DNA from: Achatina immaculata
Lineage: Eukaryota; Mollusca; Gastropoda; Stylommatophora; Achatinidae
Direction: 5' to 3'
Length of the DNA: 64,000 bases
Assembly: GCA_009760885.1 (NCBI GenBank)
Contig: CM019704.1
Span: 13,623,803 to 13,687,802, forward strand
A program made the translations under genes and the position numbers. The notes beneath the pieces are model-generated. The model saw only the letters and a list, made by a program, of their open reading frames with translations, ran no database searches and was not told the DNA's origin. Below, piece by piece: positions 33,011-47,808 of this stretch (its first letter is position 1; every line of letters begins with the position of its first letter).

Positions 33011-33708
33011 CCGCAGTCATTTCTCTTATCTCTCACCAGTTCTTAAAATTGAACTCACTTCAAATACTCGTACGAGCATGGTAGCAGAATAGCTGTTGGT
33101 GAGTTAACTTCTTATGTGAATGTAGATCTACTCCTCAATCTATCCGTGAAAATGGGTGCCTACCACCAGTACAAAGGCTCTGATTCTAAAATGAGAAATT
33201 ACCCAGGTGGAAGATGAGGCAGACCAGAATACACGACTCTCGGTGCTTTAACAAGTGTGGAAAGGTTTGCTGTGGAAGAAAGGTTAGGAAAATGTGTACA
33301 AATAAAATAGTGGACTGCTCGTGACTAAGGCCTTAGTAGATTTGACTCACTTGTAACAGATGGTATACAAACAAATCCATGTATTTTAATTTGCTGTTAT
33401 TCATTCATCGAGATCAAAAGCATGCAGCTGTGCCCCTGTCATATTTTCCCTCTCCCAGTTTAGCTTCTTCTGTAGCAGTTTCAATACTAGAGGGTAATAA
33501 ACATGACGGTAAAAAAAAAAAAAATCAAAATATACAAACGAGAGCGAGTAAAAAAGTAACCATATATATATATTAGTTGTAGCGTGCGTCCGGAAGCACA
33601 TCGGGGTCGCTCCTTGGAAGTATGGTCGAGAGAAGCACTGCGGGTAATTACTGGTTTCTTGGTTGACTGATGTTTTGAAGCTGAAGGAGATGGCTTTATA
33701 CAAATGTA
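33011..33708. other. Non-coding stretch
   Basis: No gene recognised; contains poly-A 33511-33524 and a short (ta)n. Confidence 0.4.
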
Positions 33709-33935
33709 GACTATTGCTGGGTACATTACTTCCAGCCAGAGACTATTGCTGGGTATATTACTTCCAGCCAGAGACTAATGCTGGGTACATTACTTCCAGC
33801 CGGAGGCTAATGCTGGTTACATTACCTCCAGCCGGAGGCTAATGCTGGTTACATTACCTCCAGCCGGAGGCTAATGCTGGGTACATTACCTCCAGCCGGA
33901 GGCTAATGCTGGGTACATTACTTCTGCCAGAGACA
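33709..33935. repeat. 32-bp minisatellite, seven copies
   Basis: Period 32, unit around gctaatgctgggtacattac followed by ctccagccgga. Units diverge stepwise from left (ttccagccaga) to right (ctccagccgga). Confidence 0.95.
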
Positions 33936-34272
33936 AAGCGAGCCAACAAGGAGTGACCACATTTTTTTCACCGCAGTAACCAGATAAATTCCTTACAAAT
34001 CCCTCAGCCGGAAAAGTTATGCTCTTGTTCTTCTGGGACCGTAAAGTAGCATCATAAGCCCAGTGGAACCACTATCAACATCGAATCATACTGTGAACTG
34101 CTTTGGAACCACTTGCGAACTGTAATGAGGTCAAAACGTCGCGGTTTGCTCAGTTTTGGTGTGTTACAGCATAATAACGGACCGCCTTATACAGCATATG
34201 CAACAGCTTGCACCACGTGATTACCGTGTGTTTGGAGCCCCCAGGGAGACGCTAGGTGGAAAGCATTTCAGT

Positions 34273-36861
<2,589 letters not shown>

Positions 36862-37289
36862 GGTTCAGTACGAACGAAGAGATCGAAGAGGCCGTGCACA
36901 GTTGGCTACGTCAGTCAGATTTGTGGGGGGGGGGGGGGGGTTTCGTCGAAGAATTCAGTAATTTGTGAAAGGGTGACAGACCTGCAGTGAATATAATGGA
37001 GACCGTTGAAAAGTGATAAGTAATATTCCATCATATTATCACATTTGTACATTTTATTCATTTGAGGTCGTGCACAGTTGGCTACGTCAGTCAGATTTGT
37101 GGTTTTTCTTTTTTCGTCGAAGAATTCAGTAATTTGTGAAAGGGTGACAGACCTGCAGTGAATGTAATGGAGACCGTTGAAAAGTGATAAGTAATATTCC
37201 ATCATATTATCACATTTGTACATTTTATTCATTTAAAAAAAAATTAAGATAACGTTACGCACACCTAAAATTAAAATGACTTAATTTGC

Positions 37290-38886
37290 AAACCAAAGCG
37301 GGACACCCCCCCCCCTCTTCCGCAAAGCAAAAAAGAGACCCCAAAAAAAAAATTCAAGGCAGGAAAGAGCTTAATTATTCTCTCCACTGCTGGTATTAGT
37401 GAAAGTCATCTGGTTTTTCCGTATCCTAGAATCCTTTGGTACTCAACCATTGCAAAGTCAAAAATTCCTTCAGTTCTTCCACACGAACAGTGTAAATATA
37501 AAAGTAGGGGATATATTTTCACAACAACAGTTTCAACATCAATAGAAAGGCAGTCAGCAGCCGTTTGCATAGCGTTGTGGACAATGTGAGCTGCGCAACC
37601 AATCCCCACAAGTTTTTCTCCAATCGAAGATTTTAGTTTCGCAAATACGTTGTTTTGTCCTTTTCTTGGAACACCGCCGAAGTTTGTGTTGACATTGTCA
37701 GCGCAGAAACCCACACGTTTTGTGGTGAGATTATTTTGTTTCAACACGTTAAGTAGAAACTCACAAATTATGTCTGATGTTTCGCCAGAGCTTGACTGCA
37801 GATCTAATAATTTAACTTCGACACTCAGTGACAGGGCAAAATATCTCACAAGCAGAGGGAAAACTTTTATATCTTTGTGATTTGAGGCATCTGTCATTAT
37901 TGTCACAAATTTTGCATTCTTCAATTTTTCTTGAAGTTGGTCAATGACAAATGGAAAAAGGACGTTAGTTATTATGGCCTTATATTTTGTGCGCCCACAC
38001 ATACACTTCGGCTCAAACAAATGTTGAATCAGCTTGTTGGTGCAAGTCTGAGATTGTGACATAAGGTGTGATATGCAGATGTGCCTTCTGCAGCTGCTAA
38101 CTTGGCTTCCATGCTCCCAAACATTGCTGGTTGGAAATAGTTTGTCACGAGACGGGTTTTGTTGACACAGATACCTTATGTCGTTCACTCTTCAGATGTT
38201 TTGTGATTTCCGATCTGACATCGTGAGAAATTGAAAATTCAGATTTGCAAGTGTCACGTCAAACATGGGAGTCATTGTCGGTTCTCGCCTTCTTTATGAA
38301 GGGGAAATCACTCTCTAATTGTTGATTCAGTTTACACGCTCGTTTAGACATCGTCGGAGTGGAGGCTAAATTTTCATTAGCCCGCCACGTAATGTTCAGT
38401 TGGTAAGTCAGTAAACGAAATAAAATTAAACACACAATAACGCACGTGAAATTCGCTTTACTTAATAACTAAACAAGTACAGTACTACTAATTAATGTGA
38501 CAAAAAATTCAAACCACCCACTCAGTCGTTTTGTCGATATAAAACTGACGCTGGCTCAAATATTTAGCGCCTTAAAACTTTTCCACTAACTCTGCAATTG
38601 GTTAATTTAGTCACGAGGAAGATAATTATGCTCTGATTGGTTCAACGTTTCTAAAATAAGTGAAGATCATTTTCTGATGCAAGCAATTAATACGTACCAC
38701 AAATGTCCATCAAATTAAAAATAGAATAATAAATACTTCTGATAAATTAGGCCACGCGCCGCCATTTCAAAATTAATGGATTTTTTTAAAACAGATTTTA
38801 TTAAACTTTAAAGTTAGCAGGCTCAAAAAGACTTTCAGCGAAGGCGGGACACCAGTCTAAAAAAGCGGGACGTATGGTCACCTTAC
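37290..38886 (-). mobile_element. hAT DNA transposon 2
   Basis: Right end in reverse complement reads taaggtgaccatacgtcccg, a known hAT-type terminus. The left side has gcgggacaccccccc near 37299 but no clean end. Left boundary uncertain, 3' part of the transposase missing. Confidence 0.65.
37406..38352 (-). pseudogene. hAT transposase 2 (KIAA1586/ZBED-like), truncated
   Basis: From ATG at 38352: MSKRACKLNQQLESDFPF, a stop at about 38262, then CKSEFSISHDVRSEITKHLKS (BED-like finger remnant). After a frameshift, a 260-codon frame (38188-37406) carries FVTIMTDASNHKD (catalytic region), VGFCADNVNTNFGG and GIGCAAHIVHNAMQTAAD, ending at GYGKTR-stop where Trp is usual. Homology continues for ~25 codons beyond, then is lost. 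Resembles the hAT-derived family that includes vertebrate KIAA1586. Non-functional. Confidence 0.75.
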
Positions 38887-38889
38887 TAA

Positions 38890-39570
38890 AATATATCTCT
38901 TGAATAAGAAAATGCTGCCAGTAAAAATGAGGTCAATAGCGGTCACTTTGACAGTGAAGACGAACATCGAGCGATAAGATTTGGTAAAACAAAAGTGCTT
39001 TGAAAGATGTCAGATAAAATCTGAGTGTTTAAAGAGACACCCCAAACAAAAGGAATGTAAAAAGTGGCGAAGTGTTTAGATGCCGCCCAGGTTTTTTTAT
39101 TTTTATTTTCTGTAACTTAAGTAAGGGAACAGAATAGGCAAGATTAGCTTCGGAAAATAGCCGAAGCGTGCAGCCAGTCTGGATGGCCAGCAGTGCGTTG
39201 TCGAGTGTCTTTCTTTCATCCATTTCAAATAGAAAATTCGCTAAATTTTATTTTCTCATATGAAGGACTATATAATTTGTTCGCGTTATTCACCAAGGAA
39301 CTACACAGTCATGTCATTTCTACCTTCGTCTTGTCATACACAAAACAGACAGGACAGGAAATGAGAAAATGGAGGCTTTCAGCTTAATCCGTGTTGTAGA
39401 CGATCTTAAAAACTATACGAACGAGCGTTTTTGCTTTGCTTTGCTTTGTTTTGTTTTTACCCTGCAGTGGTGGTCAAGTTCGCCTGCTAACGTTTGACTT
39501 GTTCGGTCTCACTGGAACTGCGAGTACGATTTTTTTTTTCAGACGATGCTTTGAAGATGGTGAGACGCAA
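38890..39570. other. Non-coding stretch
   Basis: No gene recognised; a (ctttg)n-like run lies at 39431-39453. Confidence 0.4.
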
Positions 39571-39575
39571 CCATT

Positions 39576-40022
39576 ATGTCGGATGGGAAGCGGTTACATC
39601 GGCAATTTTTGTCAGATCCAGGGGAGAGCATAGTGCCCGGCAAAAGAGAACAGGGTGACATCGCCACAAGTGGACTCATGATATCACGGAAAATCTTGCA
39701 AAACGCTGATCAGCATGCGCGAGACCGCATTGTGTTCCGGGAGGCGGTGAGAGTGACAAGGTCCTGGAAAGGGCACGACACACCAAGAAGAGCTGAGCTA
39801 CAGAAAATGAAGTATGCAATAAAGACATCATTATCAGACTCCACCGTCATGAGGACTATAGCGATACCTGTCCCTTTAGCCAGGCAGAGTTTGTTACGGG
39901 GGGATACCGACAGACAGGTCGGAAATGGTCTAGATCGGCTATGGTTCGTCAACCCTGGGCCGCCATGTCCTTGCTCTCCTCACCCGGCTCCCCAACCCCC
40001 ATCATATGGCAGTAAGCGTTAA
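39576..40022 (+). mobile_element. Possible LINE 3' fragment (repeat G)
   Basis: A 148-codon frame with KILQNADQHARDRIVFREAV and RSWKGHDTPRRAELQ, which looks like the variable C-terminus of a LINE polyprotein. The end (ctagatcggctatggttcg, 39931-39949) recurs at 45291-45309 and in reverse at 60918-60940. No reverse-transcriptase motif, so the assignment is weak. Confidence 0.35.
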
Positions 40023-40029
40023 TAGCAGT

Positions 40030-40930
40030 CCCTGTCAAAAAACATTGCCTGTGAGTGACTTAACGAAAGTCAAAACTAGGGCAGCTGACGCTAATATTCT
40101 TTAGCCTATCAATTTTTCGGCATCCCTCTACAACTCTGCTAGATTTTCTGACGTGCAAACCTTGTCCTTCCTCTTGGAGCTGACTGGAATAAGTCGAGAA
40201 TAGAAAAGTGCAGCACATGAATGGCACTTCCTTCGTTTTATTTGAAAAACAAACAAACTGCACTGCACACGTGCACGACGTGCACGTGATACATGTTCCA
40301 GTAATTACTCTCATCGCATTAGATTTCCCCAGATCAGTGCATAGTTTGTTTGTTTCATAACTGGGACAGGTATTACCGCCAACCATCTCAGGAAAAACTT
40401 TCCGGATGTGACCTACTCACTTATGGAAACTTCCCTAAACACGGCATACATTCGAAGGATCATAAAAAGCGCCGGTGATTTCATTAAATTCATCTAAAAC
40501 TGAAGTCCTGAAAACTAAGCAGATCCCGGATTTAGAACTCATTTGATACGTGTTTGTTATAAATAAAAGAAGAAATTCCAACACAGCTATTTATAGAGAT
40601 ATTTATCAATGAAAGCCTAATGTTGTATCCTATGTCAGTACTTGAAGGTGTTATATATAATAATACTTAATACTTGGAGATTATGGCCTGGATCGGTGGT
40701 TACCAAAAGTTTTAGGGCTTTGTCTCCCAGGCGCCCCCAACCCTCTCAAACAAAGAAGACTTTTTAAAAATTCCACACCCATGGTTCAAGTCCCAGGTAT
40801 TTTTCTTCCTCTCATGTCTAGAAGTGCATTGTTTAGGATTTTTTTTTTCGAGTTGTAACCATACAACATAGTGCTCTACTGCTTTACTTTGGTTCCCATT
40901 CTTTTCATTGAAGTGACATGTAGGCTTGTA
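40030..40930. other. Non-coding stretch
   Basis: No gene recognised. A hAT-like end (ggtggttaccaaaagtttta) lies at 40696 without a partner. Confidence 0.4.
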
Positions 40931-40934
40931 CGAG

Positions 40935-43230
40935 GGGGGTCTGAAAAGTATGTTTGTAGAGCATGTAGCGGCCATGAAAGTGACGTTGGACTAATGGGCA
41001 TGGTTGTGGACATTTTCATATTCGTCAAACGTCAACGCCATAGACGGGATCTGTCAGTTAAAGATGGAATATCGTCTGCAGCAGTGATTCCAACAGGAGG
41101 CTCGTGTTGTGATACGATTTCTGAACGCGATGCAGGTGCGAGCTGTGGAAATTCGTCGCCAGTTGACGAAAGTCTATGAAGACAGTGTGATGAGTCGACA
41201 CGTGTGGCAAAACGGTGTACAGAATTTCGAACCAGGAGAGTGACAACCAGTGATGTAGAGCGGACAGTCACGACAGCGAACAAAACGCTGTCCGAGCATG
41301 TGATATTGGAGTTAATACAAGTGACTGTGAAGGAACTGACGATTGACGAGAGTCTTGTCATGTGGAACGGTATCCGCAGTGATTGTGCAGTTAGGATTTC
41401 GTAAGGTGTGTGCACGATGAGTCTCGTGAACCCTTTCCACACGGCAAAGTGGATGGCATACACCCCGTCATTTCTGCAACGATATGTCATTCACGGCCAA
41501 GACTTTCTGGAACGCATTGTCACCGGTGACATAGAACCCCTGAATCGAAACATGCAAGCATGAAATGGAAGCATCTGGGCTCCCCGTGAACCAGGAACTT
41601 CAAGGTTGTGCTGGCTGTTGGCAGAGTCATGGCTACCATGCTTTGGGATCAGAATGGTGCGTTGCTGGTCGAGTTCCTGGAAAGCTAAGCAACAGCTGGT
41701 GCAATACTGGAACGTTCACAAGGTACTGTAAACTCCGTGAGTTGCTGAGTCCACAATTGGGGACAATAAAGGGAGGGACAGGACCAAAACCCATCTGAAA
41801 CCCAAAATCCATGGCCTATGTACTACCGTACTGGGTGGCCAGGCTGAAACCCATATCTAACCTACAAACCAGAATCTCCCCTCCAAGGATGCTGTATGCC
41901 AGTTATGCAGCAAATCACATACGTTTATACAAACTACATGGCATGCATTACACATTACAAAGTAAAACATTTAAATAAATCACTATACACACCAGACACA
42001 CCATATTAACGCCACAGCAGACTTACATGCATAGGACAACATATATCATCATGAATGGAATACCATATGGCATACTATAAAATGTATAACTCTCTAGTAT
42101 ATAACTGAAAACATGTGCCAGGATGACCTGGGCTCTTCTGGCCCTCATAAACAAAACATACATTCTCATAAAATTATGCCAACGCACTCATCAACACATG
42201 CAGCCACTGCTGCTACGAATCCACATCCCTATACTAATCACAATCTTCATTTTTGTGCCCATGCACTGAATATGAACATATGATGGACCTTGATTTGTAT
42301 TCCCATCTGAAACACGACGAATAATCCACATGAATCGTTGAATCTCTATACATAACGATGCTGACATCAATCTACAGCACATTCCACACCCATTCCATAA
42401 CACAATATATCAAACAGTATGAGATAGCAGGCGCTGAGTATATCACTATAACATGGCTAGACGAACGAACTCAGCCCGCCATAGACTTTCAAGCTCACCT
42501 TTATGTGCCAACCAGATATTACGATAATCCATGAATCACTTAGAATATCCATATTATCGATAAATGTCATACTCCACAGCACATTATGCTTCACAATACA
42601 CATATACACAGAGTGAGGGTCGGCAGGGCTAAGTAATTACGATACTCATAAGCACAGACGAATCGTACTTTCCCGCCATGCCTCAGTTTGTCTGATCTCT
42701 GACCAATTCCCGCCACGCATTCCTCCTTATATAGTATACATCATGTGTGGGTGTGGACGCAGCCCTGCAACTGCCTCTATATCATGTGGGCGAGTACACC
42801 TTGGTCAAGGTTGTAGCCCCTTGACCTACGAGTGGATCGTCCACAGTATCATCACACATTGTTGTCCTTGGCTTGACAAGCGGTGTGTTGCTTCTCCATG
42901 GCAATGATTGCCCATACACACCCGCTTCGATTCGAGAACTCTTACATTTTCAGTGAGAGAATTTGGACCATCCGTCGTTTAGTTCCGATCTGGCATCAAG
43001 TGATTTTCACTTCTTCCCGGCTGTCAAGAAACGTCTTGCTTGCCACAGATTTCAGAGTAACGAGGATGTTGAAACAGCGGCGACGCTGTCGCCTAATGTC
43101 CAGGACACCACATTTTACTAGACTGGCATAGAAAAAATTGTCCTACTCTTAGATAAATGCCTCAGTCGTCATGGCAACTACGTCGACAAATAAGATGTCC
43201 ATCATAGAACACAGTGTACAGTATGGTGTG
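40935..43230 (+). mobile_element. mariner (SETMAR-type), split by an insertion
   Basis: Left end gaggggggtctgaaaagtat. Coding remnants in order: EYRLQQ, RAVEIRRQLTKVYEDSVMSRHVW, FLQRYVIHGQDFLERIVTGD (first catalytic Asp), VMATMLWDQNGALLVEFLES up to about 41720; then, after ~1.1 kb of foreign DNA, GVLLLHGNDCPYTPA (second Asp region), SSDLASSDFHFFPAVKKRL (third Asp) and the C-terminal GIEKIV. Many stops and shifts. The right terminal repeat is degraded. Confidence 0.75.
41770..42860. mobile_element. Unidentified 1.1-kb insertion in the mariner
   Basis: Separates two consecutive parts of the mariner transposase. No open frame of note. Ends show weak inverted similarity (ggacaataa on the left, attgttgtcc on the right). 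I do not recognise the family; boundaries are accurate to about 20 bp. Confidence 0.45.
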
Positions 43231-43261
43231 TCCAAATCAGTTTTGCTTTTGAAATAACACT

Positions 43262-43342
43262 TGTAACCTTATTTTGGGGACTACTTGTAACCTTATTTTT
43301 GGGACTACTTGTAAACTTATTTTTGGCACTATCCTCGTAAAT
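43262..43342. repeat. ~28-bp tandem repeat, three copies
   Basis: Unit cttgtaaccttattttggg followed by gacta, three times with small changes. Confidence 0.8.
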
Positions 43343-43416
43343 ATTTTTTTTAGCATGCAACATAACAGATGTAAGATTTTTTTAAAATGAATTTTAATAA
43401 CCATTTATTTCAGCCA

Positions 43417-44596
43417 ACAAGGATAAGACAGAGTATATGAGGATATCAAGAGACCAGAGGCAGAATGATCCAGGTTATATAAATGTTGGAGAGATGATTA
43501 TTAGGAGAGCAGAAACATACACAGTAAGCAAGGAAATTAAAATCAGAGTACAGAAGGGAATAAAATATATTTCTCTTTGCAGCACCTGTTAAAATCCAAA
43601 ATCCTGTCCCAAAACACCAAAATAACAATCTCATTCATTAATTCACATGTCCCTTGCGGAACTTTGCCTCCCTAACAGCACTCCTGTAGGCCTCTCGGTT
43701 GTGAGCAAGATGGCCTGCTGCTGATGCATCCATTTGCAGATCCTCAACGATGTCTTGCAGCCATCTTCGCCTTGGTATTCCTCTCTTTCTTTTTTCCCAT
43801 TATGTACCCATCCAAGACGGTCTTCTATAGATTATCATGACGTTTAATTTGTCCAAAATATTTTAGTTTTATCTCTTTAATCCTCTTTACTAGCCAGTCT
43901 TCTTCAGTATTAAGTTCTTGTAGTACAGATATATTTGTTCTTTTTTGTGTCTATGGTATTTGACGAACTCTTCTGTAACATTTACATTCAAAGGCATTTA
44001 TGCGTTTCTCAGCTGTTTTGTTAAGTGTCCAGGTCTCACAGGCATATGTTGCGATGGGAAAGATGCATGCCCTTAAAAATCTTATTTTTGTGGTTTTGTC
44101 TGCTCCTCTCTACAGATTCTTTAGTTGTTTTACTATAATAAGACCAGCCGACATGTATGGATCAGAAACATGGAGTACGACAAAGAAAGATGAACAACAA
44201 TTGCAGATCTTTGAGAACAATATCCTAAGAAGAATCTTTGGGCAGATAAAGGATACCAACAGTGGAGAATGGAGAGCTAGAAAGAACACTGAACTGAACA
44301 GCTTATTTAAATCCCTACAAATTATAAATGTCTTGAAACTGAACAGACTACGCTGGCTGGGGCATGTAGAAAGAATGGAAGAGAACAGACAAAAGAAAAT
44401 GATGTATGCACAAGAGATGAGGGAAGCAAGACCAAGGGGTAGACCAAGACAGAGATGGAAAGACAACATAGAAGAGGATATAAAAGAAATTGGTGTCACC
44501 AACTGGAGAGAGAAGATTAGAAATAGAGAGGAATGGAGGCGAACTTTATCTGCAGCAATGAGCCTTAATGGCTTGGAAAGCTGAAGAATAATAATA
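43417..44596 (+). mobile_element. LINE C copy 3, carrying a LINE B
   Basis: Flanked by perfect 14-bp duplications atttatttcagcca (43403-43416 and 44597-44610). Left part reads DKTEYMRISRDQRQNDPGY; the right part (44133-44584) is an open frame with YGSETWSTTKKDEQQLQIFENN, LNRLRWLGHVERME and the terminal SLNGLES, then an (ata)n tail. LINE B (43632-44133) interrupts it. Confidence 0.85.
43632..44133 (-). mobile_element. LINE B fragment inside LINE C
   Basis: Minus-strand 3' part of LINE B (gtcccttgcggaactttgcc near 43651). Compared with the uninterrupted LINE C (aacaatctacaaaactataa at 11869-11888), about five target bases are missing and no duplication is seen. Confidence 0.8.
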
Positions 44597-44610
44597 ATTT
44601 ATTTCAGCCA

Positions 44611-45040
44611 TAATTTTTAAAAATCTGTTACAAATAAATCTGGAAATAATATAATTTGGAAACATTTCGTTGTTTAGCCGGGATAACGATACGTTTTTAG
44701 ATTCTTTTATGAGAAGAAAAAGTTTTACAAAGGACGTGTCAGATGAAAGAATTTGAGCACTAAAACAAACAAACAAACAAACAAACAAAATCTCAAATCG
44801 ATCATTTATTTTGGAAATTGCAAAATTCGTATTTTTCCCCCCGCATGATGAAAAGAGTGGACACACAGCTCTAAGGCAGGTGGACAAATCTGCAGCAGAT
44901 ACATACCATTTATTCTTTTTTGAATGGTCGAATTGTGATAGCCTTGGTGGTTTTGGGATGAGAGAGGGGGGGGGGTGAAATAATTTATAAAGGTCATGTG
45001 TGTATATGTATGCAAGATTATGTTGTTGTTGTTGTTGTTG
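44611..45040. other. Non-coding stretch
   Basis: No gene seen. Simple repeats: (aaac)n 44764-44789, poly-G near 44966 and (ttg)n 45022-45040. Confidence 0.5.
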
Positions 45041-45044
45041 TATC

Positions 45045-45420
45045 TTCCTGGAGCAGCGAGCAGATGTTCTTCGCAGCCGATGTGGTGAGGATGTTGAAGC
45101 AAAGATTGTGTTGAATGGGGAGATGTTTACGGTGACTTTTTTTTTCAGAGCTCTGAGTGGAGCTTAAAAAGCAGCAAAATGTGCAGTGCATCTCTAGCAA
45201 ACACTACTCCCTTGGGGGACTACAGCGCTCCCTGTCCTGTTAACCAGGTTGAGCCCGTTGCTAGGGGCATCAACGGAGAAGTGTGACAGGGTCTTGATCG
45301 GCTATGATTCGCCAACTGTGTCTCCAGCATGGCGGCTAAGGGACGCTGACCGCTTCGTCAGACGTAGTCTTCACATTTGTGTTTGCTCTTCTTCTGTTAG
45401 TAGGCTGTCATCTTTTTTTT
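45045..45420 (+). repeat. Dispersed repeat G
   Basis: Similar to 61640-61870 (gagcagatgttcttcgcagc vs gaacatgttctttgcagc, then aaaaagcagcaaaat) and, in its right half, to 39835-40010 and the minus strand of 60900-60965 (gggtcttgatcggctatgat). No clear coding content. Confidence 0.5.
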
Positions 45421-45429
45421 TTCCATCCA

Positions 45430-46440
45430 TGAACATGCCATGACATGCTTCTCAATCAGCTCCGACCTCTGTGCGATAGAAAGCATAATGGTATCTATCT
45501 CACCAGATTAGTAGTTCTCACCGAGCTTCAAAGAAGAATGACAGGGTCTCGGTCGGATGTGCATTAGATTGAATATTATTGCTTTAGAAATAAGCACAGT
45601 ATTTCAATATTTTTTAAGTTGGTCGCGCTGCGTTTCCGCAAATATTTCACGGTTCGCTGAACGGACAATCCTACCTAAAAAAAAAGTTTGTTTTGTGGAC
45701 ACCGGTGTGTTGATTTTATATATTCGTTGTCGCTTAGATCTAATACAGTAATAGCATTGACTTTTTGGTGTGTGTTTTTTAAAACAATCTTGCTACATTC
45801 TTACAGTAGTGAACAGCGGATATTAAAAGTGGACCTGCCCCAATGTTTTGCTCCTTGATCGACGCCATACTTGCGACACACTGTGTTCATCTCGGCTAGT
45901 GGCGTGACGTTTACGGTGTGTTGGCTGTTTCGATGTGCAGTGCGTGCGACGAACATTGCGGATACAGTCGTTTCAGGTATTTTTTTTCCCTCATAAGAGC
46001 TTGTGTTATTTGATGAGTGCTATAAAACTGAAGTATTGTTCTATATTATATTATGCTATATGTGTGTCTTTAGTTGTTCTGTCTACATAACATACTCGAT
46101 GTGAAAAATGTCCGATTCGATTGATTCGTCATGATTATAGTCTTTATACGGTATTCATTTTATATCTGTCCGTTGTATCTTTCTTTGTATCCATTTGCAG
46201 GTATGTATGTACTGTCTACCTTGTGTTGTCACTTACAACGTCTGTATGTTGATTTTCCCTTCTTTAACCCTTTTTTAGTGTATAAAATAATCTTTCCTTG
46301 TATTCAAGTTTTTTTAAAAGTTTTCATTTACTGTCTTTTTAGTTTTTAATTTTTAGTATTTTTCGATCGAATTCACTGTCTTGCTATTGTTGTTATATAT
46401 AAACTTTGTATTCGTTTTACATATAAACATTTTACAGATG
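45430..46440. other. Non-coding stretch
   Basis: Nothing recognised; AT-rich. Confidence 0.4.
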
Positions 46441-46455
46441 CTATACACAGACATT

Positions 46456-46701
46456 TCTGAGTGGCGAAGTGGTTAGTGCACTGGTCTCTCATGGCGAAGG
46501 TCGGGGGTTCGAATCCAGCCGGAGGCGCCCTAGTCACCCAGCTGTGGAAATGGGTACCCGACTTCTTCTGGAGTTGGGGAAGGAAAGGCGGCCAGGCGTG
46601 ATACTGACCATATCGCCCTCTAGTGTGTTGACAGGTCAAGGAAAACTAACACCATATCCCTATGTGCCTCTAAGGCATGAGACGATTACCTTTACCTTTT
46701 A
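46456..46701 (+). mobile_element. tRNA-derived SINE, best copy
   Basis: Pol III promoter boxes fit the consensus: box A tggcgaagtgg (46462-46472) and box B ggttcgaatcc (46506-46516). A ~170-bp body and a tail gattacctttacctttta follow. Flanks ctatacacagacatt (46441-46455) and ctatacatagacatt (46702-46716) are a 15-bp duplication with one mismatch. The other copies are 24-254, 522-790, 4574-4730 and 13275-13495. Confidence 0.88.
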
Positions 46702-46716
46702 CTATACATAGACATT

Positions 46717-47560
46717 GTGTTAGTGTTACATATAAACATTTTACTGATGTTAACATATAAACATTTTACTGATGTTATGCATAAACTTTGTATTTATGTC
46801 CAAAACATTAACTTCTTCTTTAACGTCCTGTAATTCCCGAGCCCAATTTCTTTCTGTAGCAAAAAACATGTTGTTTGTCTAACCCTTATCAGTCGTAGTA
46901 CACGGAGCAAGTTGTTCAATAACTCCTAAATATCTCTTAGTGTTTAAACGTTTTTTAAATCACATGCCACGCTTTTATTGTGAACGCCAGTTCTATATTT
47001 AAATAAACAGGCACAAGAAAAAAAAGCATGTCGCAAGACATAGTACCGCACCTGGCTCTGTGAGCCAAAGACACTAATAATAACTATCGAAACGTCTCGC
47101 GTTTTATTGTGCAACACGCGCAGTATAGGTCAGCTGAAAGCCCTTAGAATATTCCCACCCAGTACCCATCTCCCATATTGTCAAATAAAGGATATGCGTT
47201 GACAACGAAAAATAATAACGCATGTTATCGTATAATACAGACTCAAAAGGTGTGATAATGAAGAGAGGAACAAAGGAAATGACTCGATGTCAGCACACAC
47301 CATGCTCTGTATTGATTTCCTCAAGACAGATCAATTCAAAGAGTTCAGTCTATTTCTCTGATTGTCAGACCCATAGAGGGACGGAAAACTAAATGAACAG
47401 TGATATAATAGAAAAGCCGGCAACTGCGTTGTCAGCGATAATCATTATCATTTGGACAGCGATTATTCATCACAGTGCAAGACTCGCACATATGTCACAT
47501 CTGTGGATTCGCGTTTTTGAGCAGTGAATCACTGGATAGCCTACTCACGTAAGACAACAG
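46717..47560. other. Non-coding stretch
   Basis: Nothing recognised. Confidence 0.4.
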
Positions 47561-47565
47561 ATAAG

Positions 47566-47808
47566 CATACCTGGTTAGATCGACCAACAACATCAAGAAT
47601 CTGCGCGTGAAAGCGACTCATCGAAGAACCGAGTGCTATTTGTTTTGGCACTCCGTAGCCCGTCTCGTTGTGGATAATATTCTGCGCTCGCATAAGATCG
47701 ATGTGGATATAACTCAGGATACAGAGGCCGCCAGTGATTCATCGCTTGCTCGTCTCCATGGTATTTTTGCTGTGTTAAATGTATGTAGGTCACGGGATAG
47801 CACTACAG
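47566..47808 (+). CDS. Weak candidate exon
   Basis: 81 codons open on the + strand (including THRRTECYLFWHSVARLVV), ending at a good donor, actacag then gtgagt. The acceptor side is weak and no family is recognised. The donor leaves one codon base, which would be phase-compatible with the two leading bases of the 57977-58311 exon; that they belong together is only a possibility. Confidence 0.2.

Noticed and set aside
46456..46530. Functional tRNA gene
   Set aside because: Promoter boxes are present, but the sequence does not fold into a full cloverleaf by eye and is followed by the SINE body and tail with target duplications.
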